Source of the DNA: Loktanella gaetbuli
GTDB taxonomy: Bacteria; Pseudomonadota; Alphaproteobacteria; Rhodobacterales; Rhodobacteraceae
Length of the DNA stretch: 64,000 nucleotides
Direction: 5' to 3'
Assembly: GCF_020531945.1 (NCBI RefSeq)
Contig: NZ_JAJATZ010000011.1
Span: forward strand, 10,437 to 74,436
The position numbers and the translations under genes are program-made. Within the stretch, counting starts at the first letter, position 1. The number at the start of each line of letters is the position of its first letter. The notes below the pieces were generated by a model, which did no database searches, was not told where the DNA came from, and saw nothing but the letters and a program-made list of their open reading frames with translations. Of the stretch, positions 1-9,030 are shown one piece after another.

Positions 1-1755
1 GATTGCGCCATCGACTGTTCCTTTTGGATCGGTGTCCCGCGCCAGATTGCGGCGGTAATCCGCAACGACCGGCGGCAGGGATGTTTCTTGGGGCACGCCG
101 AAGACGCCACCCAGCACAGGCCATGACGTCACGGTGATCAACAGTGGCGCAAAGACCATCGGCACCGTGACCGGCAGCAGCCAGACCACCAGATCAGGGG
201 CCGCGCGCAGCACAAAGATTGATACGGCGACGCCGAACAGCGTGATCCAGCGCCCTGCGCGCCAACCCTCGACCCAGCCCAGGCGACCTTCGCCGCGGGC
301 GGTGGCAGGCCAGCCGCCATCTCGACCCGACAGCACCTCTGCGGCGGCGCGGGACTGATACATCAGCATCAGGGGGGCAATCAGGGCTGTCAGCAGGGTT
401 TCGGCCAAGACCGACCCCAGCGCGCGCAGCGTGCCGCCGAACTGGTATGCCCGGCCCGTCAAAACGGATTCGGCATAAATCGCCAGCTTTGGCAGCAGCA
501 AGAGCCCGCCGACCCCGCAGGCCAGTGCCACGATCTGGAACGTGCGATCATCGGGAAAAACCGGGAACAGCTGGTAGGCATCGGGGAAATAATTCGGTGC
601 CCCGGCCGTCGCGGCCGCCAACAGGGAGACGATCAGAAACGCACCCCAGGCCAGGGACACCAAGTAGGATACGATCCCCTGGAAAAAGACGAATCTGCTC
701 CACTTGCGCAGGCCGGGTGCGTTCAGCAATCGGATATGCTGCAAATTGCCCTGACACCAGCGTCTGTCACGCCGCGCGAAGGCCAGCAGGTTTTCGGGCC
801 CCTCCTCGAAGGAACCGTCGATCCGGGGGTCCATTTCGACCTGCCAGCCACCGCGCACCAGCAATGCGGCCTCGACGTAGTCATGGCTGAGGATGGTGCC
901 GCCAAAGGGCGGCGGGCCTGTCAGTTCAGGTAGGCCGCAGCATTGTGCCAGCGCGCGGACGCGCGCGATTGCGTTATGGCCCCAGAACGGCCCCGCCGGG
1001 CCCTGCATCCGCGCCAGCCCGCGCGCAAAGACGGGGGAATGAAAGCTCGCTGAAAACTGCATTGCACGGCCGAACGCGGTTTCGGCACCGACGATCCGCG
1101 GCAGCGTCTGAAGCAATCCCAGACCGGGATTTGCCTCCATCCGGGCGACCAGATGCCGGATTGCCTCGCCTTCCATCAGACTGTCGGCGTCCAGCAGCAC
1201 GACATAGGTATAGTTCCCGCCAGACCTGCGGATGAAATCCTCGACGTTGCCCGCCTTGCGGCCACGGCGATCCTCGCGGACGCGGTAGTAGACGGTGTTC
1301 AGGCCGTCGTTTTGGTCAAACAGCGATGCCAGTGCGGCGCGTTCGGTCCGCAGGGCGTCGGGGTCTGACGTGTCCGACAGAATGGCGAAATCCGCAGGGA
1401 CGCCACTACGGGCGAGTGACTGCCGCATGGCCTGAACGCGGGCGCAGACCTCGACCGGGTTTTCGTTGCAGATCGGCACGAGGATTGCCGTGGCCGGAAA
1501 ATAGCCGTTCATCAGGGTCGTGCGTGGGGCAGGGGCCAGGGCCGGTAACCCGATAAACGCCTGCGCCGCCCCCCAGGCCAGCCAGCCTGTGGTGATCGCG
1601 ATCAGCAGCACGCTTGCGCCGTCCCAGACGTCGAACCCGGTGTTCAATCCTGCCTGCGCAAGCGTCGCCGCCGCTGCGACCATGCACAGCAGCGCAAAGC
1701 TGATACCAACGATGCGGCTGGTCCGCACGCTGGACGGTCTCAGGTGCCTTTGCAA
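1..1755 (-). CDS. opgH: OpgH, glucan glucosyltransferase H, C-terminus outside window
   Basis: Inner-membrane processive glucosyltransferase that builds the beta-glucan backbone of osmoregulated periplasmic glucans from UDP-glucose. The minus-strand frame stays open from about 1755 to the left edge, 585 codons, so the C-terminus is missing. Near 1230-1260 it reads KAGNVEDF and at 1180-1200 VLLDADSLM, the DxD-type nucleotide-sugar site of GT2 enzymes. RRWCQGN near 745-760 is the acceptor-side motif of processive GT2 enzymes. Hydrophobic stretches surround this core. It follows opgI in a different frame. The start is uncertain: a TTG at 1755 touches the opgI stop and a GTG lies at 1728, neither with a strong ribosome binding site. 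Family assignment is firm; the start is inference. Confidence 0.9.
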   Translation of the reverse strand, partial: MQRHLRPSSVRTSRIVGISFALLCMVAAAATLAQAGLNTGFDVWDGASVLLIAITTGWLAWGAAQAFIGLPALAPAPRTTLMNGYFPATAILVPICNENPVEVCARVQAMRQSLARSGVPADFAILSDTSDPDALRTERAALASLFDQNDGLNTVYYRVREDRRGRKAGNVEDFIRRSGGNYTYVVLLDADSLMEGEAIRHLVARMEANPGLGLLQTLPRIVGAETAFGRAMQFSASFHSPVFARGLARMQGPAGPFWGHNAIARVRALAQCCGLPELTGPPPFGGTILSHDYVEAALLVRGGWQVEMDPRIDGSFEEGPENLLAFARRDRRWCQGNLQHIRLLNAPGLRKWSRFVFFQGIVSYLVSLAWGAFLIVSLLAAATAGAPNYFPDAYQLFPVFPDDRTFQIVALACGVGGLLLLPKLAIYAESVLTGRAYQFGGTLRALGSVLAETLLTALIAPLMLMYQSRAAAEVLSGRDGGWPATARGEGRLGWVEGWRAGRWITLFGVAVSIFVLRAAPDLVVWLLPVTVPMVFAPLLITVTSWPVLGGVFGVPQETSLPPVVADYRRNLARDTDPKGTVDGAI

Positions 1756-1756
1756 A

Positions 1757-1927
1757 TCAGACGTTCCGCAGGAACAGGCGTGAGAACATTTCGAATGTCG
1801 ACGGACGGGCTGCGTGTTCCAGCACCTGACGCGGCATGTCCAGCGGCGCGGGGCGCGGTGCCAGTGGCGTCAGGTCATGGGTCGGTGCCATAGTGCTATC
1901 CATCGTCACGGTCAGTTTTTCATCCAT
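1757..1927 (-). CDS. opgI: OpgI-like small protein between opgG and opgH
   Basis: A 56-residue ORF whose ATG overlaps the last codons of opgG and whose TGA directly precedes opgH. It resembles the N-terminal segment of longer single-chain OpgH proteins (it contains APLDMPRQ and ends SRLFLRNV). In Rhodobacter sphaeroides a separate small opgI gene between opgG and opgH is reported to be needed for glucan synthesis, and position and size match that arrangement. The alternative is one opgH gene with a +1 frameshift at the TGA. It has no signal peptide or membrane segment, so it probably acts on the cytoplasmic side with OpgH. Confidence 0.65.
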   Translation of the reverse strand: MDEKLTVTMDSTMAPTHDLTPLAPRPAPLDMPRQVLEHAARPSTFEMFSRLFLRNV

Positions 1928-3510
1928 TGATATACCCACGTCTCTGTCAGCAGCCGGTCGCCTTCGGCCAGATTCGCCCGCATTTCGACGATTGCACCGG
2001 GATCGGCTGCGACTTCGAGCACAAGGCGCCATGTCGCATCCTGGCCGTCCACGCGTTGCAGCACCTCTTGAACAAGGGTGCCACCGTAAATGCTGGTTCG
2101 TGCCTCAACCAACAACTCTGCGATCGGTTCCGCCAACAGGCCGCCCTGGAAATCGATCACGAACTTTCGCGTGTCCGCGCTGGGTTCGACACCCGAGACA
2201 CCGCCGGCGCCCGCCAATGTGTGCGTGATCTGCGCAAGGTCGGATTGCGCGCCCGGTGGGGTCATGCCCCAATGCAGCCTGTAGGACACCTTTGCACTGC
2301 TGCCCGCGCCATAGGGGTTCTGGGGAATCCAGAAGGCGACAATATTGTCGTTCGTTTCCAGATCCGTCGGAATCTCGATCAGGCGCACCGTGCCGTCACC
2401 CCAGTCGCCCACGGGTTCAATCATCAGGCTGGGACGTCGTTCATAGAAAGCTTCGGCATCCAGATAGCTTTCAAAGTCCCTGTTGCGCTGCACCAGACCG
2501 AACGACCGGGGCGACTGCGCACCGAAATAGGAATTGGCCAGTTTCTGCGGGTTGTTCAACACACGGTAAAGCGTTTCACCGCCTGCATTGTTGATGATCA
2601 GCGCCTCGCTGTCGTGGACACGCGTGCGGTAGTCATCGAATGGACCCTGGTCGTTCAGTCCGAACAGGAACATGGACGTCAGCGGTGCAATACCCAGCTG
2701 TTCGATATCGCGGCGAAAGAACAGTTCGGATGTGACGTCGATGGTCGTCGTCTCGCCCGGTGTCACCGTGAACTGGTATGCCCCCGCCACGGATTCGCTT
2801 TCCAGCAGGGCATAGAACGTAACGGCCGTGTCGCCCGGTGCCGGGCGCGTCAGCCAAAAGGCGCTGAAACGCGGAAACTCTTCTGCCTCGGAGGTGGCGG
2901 TGTTGACCGCGAGTCCGCGTGCACTGAGCCCGTAACGGTTATCCTTGCCCAGTGCGCGGAAATAGCTGGCCCCCAGGAACGTCACGACCTCGTCGAAGCG
3001 GTCGGGCGCGTTGAGCGGCATGTTCAGCCGGAACCCCGCCACGCCCGGAAAGATTTCGCCATCGATCAAGGGCTGTTCGACGTCGCCGCCGTATCTGAAA
3101 TCGCGCGCCGAAAAGTCCATCGGAACAGCCATGCCGTCGACGATTTCGAACAGATCGACGGTGCTGTCGAACAACCAGCCCGGATGATAGGCATGCAGCA
3201 CGGCAAATGCCTCTGGCCCGGCCCAGCGGGCGCGTGCCTCGTTGAACTGGATCGTGCGGTAGGCGTCGTAATCCAGGTCCGTGAACGCCGCACTCAGAAC
3301 CTCTGGCGGGACATAGGCCTGTGCGGCGGTCTGCCGCGCCCGGTCCACCAGCGCTGCAAATGAAAACGGCGTGGCCGGTTCGGCCGCGACCGTCTGTGCA
3401 GTTGCAGTTTGTGCCAGCGTCCCCAGCAAGGACATTGCGGCGATAGCTGATCCCCCTTGTTTCAGGACAGATCGGCGTGAAAGTGGCTGTGACGTGCGGG
3501 AGGGTCTCAT
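1912..3510 (-). CDS. opgG: OpgG, periplasmic glucan biosynthesis protein G
   Basis: Periplasmic protein required for osmoregulated periplasmic glucan synthesis, acting on the glucan chain exported by OpgH. It has 532 residues, close to the usual 500-550. The N-terminus carries a twin-arginine signal (SRRSVLK at residues 11-17, then a hydrophobic stretch ending in TATAQ). The mature part contains typical MdoG-family segments such as FPRFSAFWLTRP and the C-terminal ETWVYQWMKN. It is the first gene of the opgG-opgI-opgH operon and overlaps the opgI start. The 272 bp upstream region is shared with the divergent EEP gene and must hold the promoter. Confidence 0.93.
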   Translation of the reverse strand: MRPSRTSQPLSRRSVLKQGGSAIAAMSLLGTLAQTATAQTVAAEPATPFSFAALVDRARQTAAQAYVPPEVLSAAFTDLDYDAYRTIQFNEARARWAGPEAFAVLHAYHPGWLFDSTVDLFEIVDGMAVPMDFSARDFRYGGDVEQPLIDGEIFPGVAGFRLNMPLNAPDRFDEVVTFLGASYFRALGKDNRYGLSARGLAVNTATSEAEEFPRFSAFWLTRPAPGDTAVTFYALLESESVAGAYQFTVTPGETTTIDVTSELFFRRDIEQLGIAPLTSMFLFGLNDQGPFDDYRTRVHDSEALIINNAGGETLYRVLNNPQKLANSYFGAQSPRSFGLVQRNRDFESYLDAEAFYERRPSLMIEPVGDWGDGTVRLIEIPTDLETNDNIVAFWIPQNPYGAGSSAKVSYRLHWGMTPPGAQSDLAQITHTLAGAGGVSGVEPSADTRKFVIDFQGGLLAEPIAELLVEARTSIYGGTLVQEVLQRVDGQDATWRLVLEVAADPGAIVEMRANLAEGDRLLTETWVYQWMKN

Positions 3511-3782
3511 GAATCAGGTTCCAATTCGTGCTGCAGCGCGGAATACATTCGTTTTCAGCGAAACTTCAATACAAGACATAAGGTTGCAGCGGAAAGCTGC
3601 ATAGACTGAATTTCTGCAGTGCAGCGTATGCCAACGACCCAAATCGTCAGGTTTTCGCGCGCCACTGGCCATGAACCGGCAACAGGTTGCCTGCGCAGGA
3701 CCGGGGCATTGCCCACAGGCATTGGCGGGCTATCCTGTATCACAGTCCGTGGCAGTCCTGCGGATTTCGCAGACAGGCAAAG
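3511..3782. other. Divergent intergenic region between opgG and the EEP cassette
   Basis: Noncoding DNA between two divergent operons, so it must contain both promoters. It is locally AT-richer around 3540-3615. A small perfect hairpin (TGCAGC, loop GGAAA, GCTGCA) lies at 3585-3601 and a second GCAG-rich stretch at about 3615-3628. No recognisable operator family could be assigned. Confidence 0.4.
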
Positions 3783-4529
3783 ATGACTGACAGACGCCAT
3801 CCGATGACATGCGTGACGTGGAACCTGCATCGCACCGTCGGGCGCGATGGTCGCGCGGACGCGGATCGTATCGTCAGTGTCATGGCAGCAGATATCGCGG
3901 CGCATCAGCCGCAGATCCTCGCGCTGCAAGAGGCGGATTCGGATGATATCCCGCCGCAGGCATTGCTTGATCTGGATGCGGTGTCCCGCGCGACCGGCCT
4001 GCGCAGCCAGCATGCAAACCCGAACATGCGTTGTGGCGGGACGGCGCATGGCTGTCGCGGCAATATCCTGCTTCTTGACCCCGAAATGATCCCGACGTCG
4101 CAGTTCGTCCTGCGATTGCCGGGTCGCTATCACCGCGCCGCTGTCGTGACCGAAGTGCTGTATCGCGGTGCCGTTATGCGGATCATTGCCTGTCATCTGG
4201 CGCTGTTGCAGGTTCTGCGTTTGGCACAGATGCGGGCAATTGCGCGCGCCTTGGTGCCGCGTTCCGTGATGCCGACGATCCTGCTTGGTGATCTGAACGA
4301 ATGGCGACCCTGGGGCGGCTTGGCATTACACCCCTGGGCCACGTCGCTGCCGTTGACCGGCCCCCGTGTGCGGACCTTTCCGGTGCAGGCACCGGTTCTT
4401 GCGCTCGATCGCGTGCTGACCTGCCCCGCGTTGCGCGTGGACCACGCGGCTGCGCTCGATTCGCCCGGAATCCGGGCGGCGTCCGACCACCGTCCGCTGC
4501 TGGCGCGGATCACGAGGCTGGCCGCATGA
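3783..4529 (+). CDS. Endonuclease/exonuclease/phosphatase (EEP) family hydrolase
   Basis: A 248-residue metal-dependent phosphodiesterase/phosphatase of the EEP fold. The family signatures are in order: TWNLH near residue 10, LQEAD near residue 50 (metal-binding Glu), GDLNEW near residue 170 and SDHRPLLARI near the C-terminus (catalytic Asp-His). No signal peptide is visible, so it is probably cytoplasmic. The ATG at 3783 follows a weak GCAAAG ribosome site; an in-frame ATG at 3804 is an alternative. Its TGA overlaps the ATG of the next gene (ATGA). Position with a CDP-alcohol phosphatidyltransferase suggests a lipid or head-group phosphoester substrate, which is inference. Confidence 0.8.
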   Translation: MTDRRHPMTCVTWNLHRTVGRDGRADADRIVSVMAADIAAHQPQILALQEADSDDIPPQALLDLDAVSRATGLRSQHANPNMRCGGTAHGCRGNILLLDPEMIPTSQFVLRLPGRYHRAAVVTEVLYRGAVMRIIACHLALLQVLRLAQMRAIARALVPRSVMPTILLGDLNEWRPWGGLALHPWATSLPLTGPRVRTFPVQAPVLALDRVLTCPALRVDHAAALDSPGIRAASDHRPLLARITRLAA

Positions 4530-5260
4530 AACACACCGCATCTGGCGTGGCATGGTCTGGATTGTCGGCCCCTGCACATCGACTGGCCTGCTGGGGGCTG
4601 GGTCTGTTTCCGGTGCTGCTGTGGCTGGCGTGGCAGGTCTTTGCCGCAGGCCTGCCTGTGACCTCGTTGGTCTATCTGGCCGGTTTGGCGTTCGTGGTGT
4701 TGCGCATGGCGCAGCATTACCCGCATCGCGCGGTCGGGGCCTGCAACATCGTCACAACTGTCCGGTTCATGCTGGTGGCCGTGTTGTGTGCCGGGATTGG
4801 TGCCAGCGTCCCTCTCGCCCCCGAGGTGTCGTGGGCGGTCTTCGGGATCGCGGCGGTGGCACTGTCGCTGGATGGTGTCGATGGCTGGCTGGCGCGCAGG
4901 CAGGCGCTTGTGTCCGCCTTTGGCGCACGCTTTGACATGGAAGTCGATGCGCTGCTGGCGGCTGTCCTCGCGCTGCTGCTGTTCATGGACGGGCGGGCCG
5001 GGCCAGAACTGCTGGTGCTGGGCGGCGCGCGTTATGTCTTTGTGCTGGCAAGCTATGTCTGGCCGTGGCTGGATACGCCATTGCCGGCCAGTTTCAGACG
5101 CAAGCTGGTCTGTGTGATCCAGATCGCTGCGCTGGCGGCGCTGGCGCTGCCGGTGCTGCCCGAGGCTGCCGGACGTGTGATTGCACTGACCGCATCTGTT
5201 CTGCTGGTCTGGTCATTCGCCGTGGATATCCGCTGGTTGGCACGCCGACGATGCACCTGA
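4526..5260 (+). CDS. CDP-alcohol phosphatidyltransferase family membrane protein
   Basis: A 244-residue integral membrane enzyme. The motif DGWLAR followed eight residues later by GARFDMEVD fits the CDP-alcohol phosphatidyltransferase pattern DGxxAR(x8)GxxxDxxxD at about residues 115-140, with all aspartates and the Arg kept. Several hydrophobic helices flank it. Such enzymes move a phospho-alcohol or phosphatidyl group from a CDP carrier to an alcohol acceptor; the substrates cannot be read from sequence. It overlaps its neighbours on both sides (ATGA upstream, 10 bp downstream), so all four cassette genes are probably co-translated. Confidence 0.85.
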   Translation: MKHTASGVAWSGLSAPAHRLACWGLGLFPVLLWLAWQVFAAGLPVTSLVYLAGLAFVVLRMAQHYPHRAVGACNIVTTVRFMLVAVLCAGIGASVPLAPEVSWAVFGIAAVALSLDGVDGWLARRQALVSAFGARFDMEVDALLAAVLALLLFMDGRAGPELLVLGGARYVFVLASYVWPWLDTPLPASFRRKLVCVIQIAALAALALPVLPEAAGRVIALTASVLLVWSFAVDIRWLARRRCT

Positions 5261-6156
5261 CGCTGCGCCTGATCTGTGTTGCGGCGCTGTGCCTGCTGCT
5301 GGTTGTCGTGGTCGATACGGATGCCTTGTGGGACCGCCTGCGCAATGTGCAGCCCGGTTGGATCGTCGCTGCCACCCTTTGCCTGATTGCGCAGACGATG
5401 CTGATGGCGCAGCGCTGGCGGCTGGTGGCAGTCTGTCTGGGCGTGACTTTTTCCTATCCTTGGGCGTTGCGTGAATACCTGCTGTCGCAGACCCTGAACC
5501 AGGGCCTGCCGGGCGGCGTGTTGGGGGACGGCGCGCGCGCACTGCGGTCCGCGCCGGGAACCGGGAACCGGATGCCTGCCACGCAGGCTGTCATTCTGGA
5601 AAGGGCCGCTGGCCAGTTGGGTTTGCTGGCAGTGGCGATGATCGGGCTAACGTTCGCCCTGTTCGCGCCGGGCGCGCTGGCGGTGGCGCAGGGTGTTGTC
5701 GTCCGGATTGCGCTGGCGGCTGTCGCGCTTTGCATCCTGGGGGCCGTGATCGCCGTGGTGATGCGTGGATCACGCCCTGCCACGCTGGTGCGGCGCTGTC
5801 TGCCCACATGGCGGATCGGCCTTGTGCAGGCGGGTCTGTCGGTGGCGGCAGCCTTGTTGAATATAGCGGCCTTTGCCGCCTGCGCCCAAGCGACCGGCAC
5901 ATCGCTTGATCTGCCCTCGGCGCTGGTCCTCGTGCCGTTGATCCTGTCGGCCATGTTGATCCCGCTGTCCGTGGGCGGCTGGGGGTGGCGAGAAGGGGCG
6001 GCTGCGGTCGTCTTTCCGCTGATCGGCGCCTCGGCAGAGGCCGGAATTGCCGCCGGGGTGCTGTTCGGCGCTGTGATGATCCTGTCGTTGCTGCCTGCGC
6101 TGCCGTTACTGATTTGGCGCGGTGCTGGGCGCCCGGTCGCGGCCCCGTCGCCATGA
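5251..6156 (+). CDS. Lysylphosphatidylglycerol synthase-type (flippase-like) membrane protein
   Basis: A 301-residue protein with about eight predicted membrane helices. It carries features of the LPG_synthase_TM/UPF0104 group, such as NQGLPGGVLGDGARA near residues 80-95 and PLSVGGWGWREGAA near residue 240. Proteins of this group flip lipids or form the membrane half of aminoacyl-phosphatidylglycerol synthases; the aminoacyl-transferase half is absent here. The ATG at 5251 lies inside the end of the upstream gene and the TGA overlaps the next ATG. A role in moving a lipid made by the CDP-alcohol enzyme is inference from the operon. Confidence 0.78.
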   Translation: MHLTLRLICVAALCLLLVVVVDTDALWDRLRNVQPGWIVAATLCLIAQTMLMAQRWRLVAVCLGVTFSYPWALREYLLSQTLNQGLPGGVLGDGARALRSAPGTGNRMPATQAVILERAAGQLGLLAVAMIGLTFALFAPGALAVAQGVVVRIALAAVALCILGAVIAVVMRGSRPATLVRRCLPTWRIGLVQAGLSVAAALLNIAAFAACAQATGTSLDLPSALVLVPLILSAMLIPLSVGGWGWREGAAAVVFPLIGASAEAGIAAGVLFGAVMILSLLPALPLLIWRGAGRPVAAPSP

Positions 6157-7721
6157 TGCAGCGGGTATCGACACGCCGGGATCTGGCATGGCTCTTTGTC
6201 GGGGTCGTGATGCTGCATCTGGTGCTGGTCTTGCCGTCGCACCCGGCTGGGCTGACCGTGGCGCGGTGGTTGCGACCCACACCAGAGCTGCCGCTGATCC
6301 TGCTGTGCGTGGCGATCGTGCCGCGTGTCTGGGTCGTGGCGCCCGTTGTCGTTGCAGCACTGGGTCTTGCCGTGCTCAAGATCGCGGACATCGGCACATA
6401 CCTTGCGTTCAACAGGGCGTTCAATCCATTGCTGGACCTGCATCTGCTGGTGTCGGGTTGGGCGCTGCTGGCGTCCAGTATCGGCCACGGGCAGGCGGTG
6501 TTTGGGGTATGCGCAACCTTGTTGGCCGTCCTTGCGGTCGGCGCGGTATTGTGGCGTGGCCTGTCGGTGCTGTCCCGTCTGGGCTGGCGACTGCGCAGCC
6601 TGACCGTTGGAGTCCCGGCGGGATTGGCCGTTCTGGCGACGGTGCTGCCGGGGTGGCAGGTGTTGCAGGTCACGCCATTGGTCAAGGCACAGGTCGACAG
6701 GATGGGCCGGGGCATCGCTGACTTGCGCGATTTTACCGCGGGTTTGCCTGATCCGGTCGGACCGGCCCCCACATTCGCGGCCCTGCAGGGGCGGGATGTT
6801 ATCCTTGCATTCGTGGAATCCTATGGCCGGTCATTTCTGGATGACCCGGAATTTGCGGCCACTTCTGCGCCGCGACTGGCGTCGGTCGAAACCGCACTGG
6901 ACGCCGCCGGCTGGCATGTGCGCAGCGGCTGGGTCGCGGCGCCGACCCGTGGCGGGCAAAGCTGGTTGAGCCATGGCACTTTGCTGTCGGGCCTGTGGGT
7001 CGATAGTCAGGTGCGCTATGATCGGCTGATGACATCCGACCGCACATCGCTGAACCGGCTGTTCGGGGCTGCGGGGTGGCAGACGGGCGCTGCGATGCCT
7101 GCCATCACCCTCGATTGGCCAGAGGCAGGCTGGTACGGCTACGACACCACACTGGACGCCGAAGGACTGGGCTACCGCGGCCAACCCTTTGAATGGGTGA
7201 CGATGCCCGACCAATACACCTGGACGGCACTGCATGAAAAACTGCGTAAGGCGGTCATGGCCCCCGCCATGATTGAGGTGGCGCTGATCACGTCACACGC
7301 ACCCTGGACGCCGCTGCCCGAAATCATGCCGTGGGATACCGTGGGCGACGGGTCGGTCTTTGACGGGACGCGGCGGCAGGGAGACAGCCCCCGTGTCGTC
7401 TGGTCGGATCCCGCGACGATCCGTGCGCAATACGCCAAATCCCTCGACTATGCGCTGGAGGTGGCGGGACAATACATCCTGCGCCACGGCGACGGCGCGT
7501 TTTTTGTCGTGCTGGGCGATCACCAGCCCGCCCCGTTGCTGGCCGGTCAGGATGCGCCCCCCGATGTGCCGGTCCATTTCATTTCGGATGATCCGCGCCT
7601 GCTGGACCGGTTGCCCGCCGATGTTTTCGCACGCGGGATCGTCCCTGCACCGGATGCGCCCGTTCTGCCCATGCAGGACCTTCGGGTCCTCTTGACCACC
7701 CTGTTTGAAACGCCACTTTGA
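6153..7721 (+). CDS. Membrane-anchored sulfatase/phosphoglycerol transferase-like protein
   Basis: A 522-residue protein with about five N-terminal membrane helices (roughly residues 10-180) followed by a soluble alkaline-phosphatase-superfamily domain. VILAFVESYGRSF (near residue 215) supplies the metal-binding Glu, GGQSWLSHG (near 270) is the likely nucleophile region, and VVLGDHQP (near 455) supplies the Asp-His metal ligands. This architecture is that of LTA synthase, OpgB and EptA-type transferases rather than of soluble sulfatases. It ends the ATGA-coupled cassette that begins beside opgG. A transferase that moves a lipid head group to a periplasmic acceptor, perhaps the glucans, is a reasonable guess but unproven. 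Confidence 0.75.
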   Translation: MMQRVSTRRDLAWLFVGVVMLHLVLVLPSHPAGLTVARWLRPTPELPLILLCVAIVPRVWVVAPVVVAALGLAVLKIADIGTYLAFNRAFNPLLDLHLLVSGWALLASSIGHGQAVFGVCATLLAVLAVGAVLWRGLSVLSRLGWRLRSLTVGVPAGLAVLATVLPGWQVLQVTPLVKAQVDRMGRGIADLRDFTAGLPDPVGPAPTFAALQGRDVILAFVESYGRSFLDDPEFAATSAPRLASVETALDAAGWHVRSGWVAAPTRGGQSWLSHGTLLSGLWVDSQVRYDRLMTSDRTSLNRLFGAAGWQTGAAMPAITLDWPEAGWYGYDTTLDAEGLGYRGQPFEWVTMPDQYTWTALHEKLRKAVMAPAMIEVALITSHAPWTPLPEIMPWDTVGDGSVFDGTRRQGDSPRVVWSDPATIRAQYAKSLDYALEVAGQYILRHGDGAFFVVLGDHQPAPLLAGQDAPPDVPVHFISDDPRLLDRLPADVFARGIVPAPDAPVLPMQDLRVLLTTLFETPL

Positions 7722-7740
7722 CCAATCATTGGAGAGTATC

Positions 7741-9030
7741 ATGAAGAAAACCCTTTTCCTTGCGGCCGCCGCATCTGCGCTGCCTGTCATGGGCACGGCC
7801 CAAGACCTTGTCACGCGGACACGCGTCGGTCTGGCCGATGCGCCGAACACGCTGACATTTCGCCTGACGGCCTATGATCTGTATTCGTCCGATCCCGCAA
7901 CCAAGGCCGCGTTCGAGGCGCTGTTCACCGATTTCATTACGGCGCGCCCCGACTGGAAGATCGAGACACAGTTGCAGACCGGAAACATCGGGCAGGAACA
8001 GGCCCGCCTGCTGCAACAGACGCAGGCCGGGCGCGGACCCGATTGCGCCATGATCGATTCCAGCCAGCTTGCGCTGTTCAAGGACAATGGCGTTCTCAAA
8101 CCGATGAATGACGTGTTCAGCGACGCAGAAGTCGCAGACCTGTTTCCCTTTGTCCGCGATGCCGTGACCGATGCGGATGGCAACGTGCTGGCGTGGTGGT
8201 GGTTCACGGATCTGCGCGTGCTATACCGCGATACCAGCGTCGTGCCCGACGCGCCGCAAACATGGGAAGACCTGAAATCGGCCGCGCTGGCTGCCGTGGA
8301 ACAGGGCCGCGAAGGTATCCTGTTCAACGGCGGCCGCTGGGAAGGCACTGCCTTTGACTGGCTGGCGAACGTCTGGGCGCAGGATGCGACGCTGGTCGAC
8401 GACAATGGCGCGCCCGTTTTTGCCAGCGGCGAAAACCGTGAAAAGGTGTTGACCGCCATCGCCTATTATCAGGATCTGGTCGACAGTGGTGCGGCCCCCG
8501 CGCGGGTCACGTCGATCACGGATTACGATTCGTTCAATGCGGCAGCCGCTGCCGGTTCTGCCGCGATGTTCATCGGTGGCAACTGGCAATACGGTCAGCT
8601 GCGCAACACCCTGCCGCCAGAGACATTCGCCAACTGGGAGGTGTCGGAAATTCCCGGACCCACGCCGGACCAGCGTGCGACCGGCACCGGCGGCTGGACT
8701 ATCGCGGCCCTGACGGATGACCCGGCAAAGGCATCCCTGTGCGGCGAGATCGCAAAGGAAATCTATGCCGGTCCCGGCAATGCCGCACAGGGGCTGCTGC
8801 CGACCTCTGCTGCGATCTATGACCAGTATGACACCTATGACGGCCCCGAATACGACCTGTTCAGCGCGGCATTGCAAAACGGTGTCGCGCGACCGGGGGC
8901 TGCGATCTATCCGGAATTGTCCAACCAGATCCAGATCATGCTGGGCGATGTTCTGTCCGGCACGGCCACGCCAGAGGCGGCGCTGGATACCGCCGATGCA
9001 GCCGTTCAGGCCGCGTTTGATCGTCAGTGA
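7741..9030 (+). CDS. Extracellular solute-binding protein, carbohydrate ABC importer
   Basis: A 429-residue family-1 solute-binding protein with a clear Sec signal peptide (about residues 1-20, ending GTAQ). The body has the usual features of sugar-type binding proteins, including a YDSFNAAAAAGSAAMFIGGNW segment around residue 265 and GTGGWTIAALT near 315. A good GGAGAG ribosome site precedes the ATG. It lies 19 bp after the sulfatase-like gene and overlaps the first permease (GTGA). Ligand unknown: a glycoside, a glycerophosphodiester or another polyol are possible. Confidence 0.85.
   Translation: MKKTLFLAAAASALPVMGTAQDLVTRTRVGLADAPNTLTFRLTAYDLYSSDPATKAAFEALFTDFITARPDWKIETQLQTGNIGQEQARLLQQTQAGRGPDCAMIDSSQLALFKDNGVLKPMNDVFSDAEVADLFPFVRDAVTDADGNVLAWWWFTDLRVLYRDTSVVPDAPQTWEDLKSAALAAVEQGREGILFNGGRWEGTAFDWLANVWAQDATLVDDNGAPVFASGENREKVLTAIAYYQDLVDSGAAPARVTSITDYDSFNAAAAAGSAAMFIGGNWQYGQLRNTLPPETFANWEVSEIPGPTPDQRATGTGGWTIAALTDDPAKASLCGEIAKEIYAGPGNAAQGLLPTSAAIYDQYDTYDGPEYDLFSAALQNGVARPGAAIYPELSNQIQIMLGDVLSGTATPEAALDTADAAVQAAFDRQ

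Noticed and set aside
1927..3363. 478-codon plus-strand frame opposite opgG
   Set aside because: It is exactly antisense to a well-supported gene, has no ribosome site and its composition (His, Arg, Gln rich) is that of a mirror frame in GC-rich DNA.
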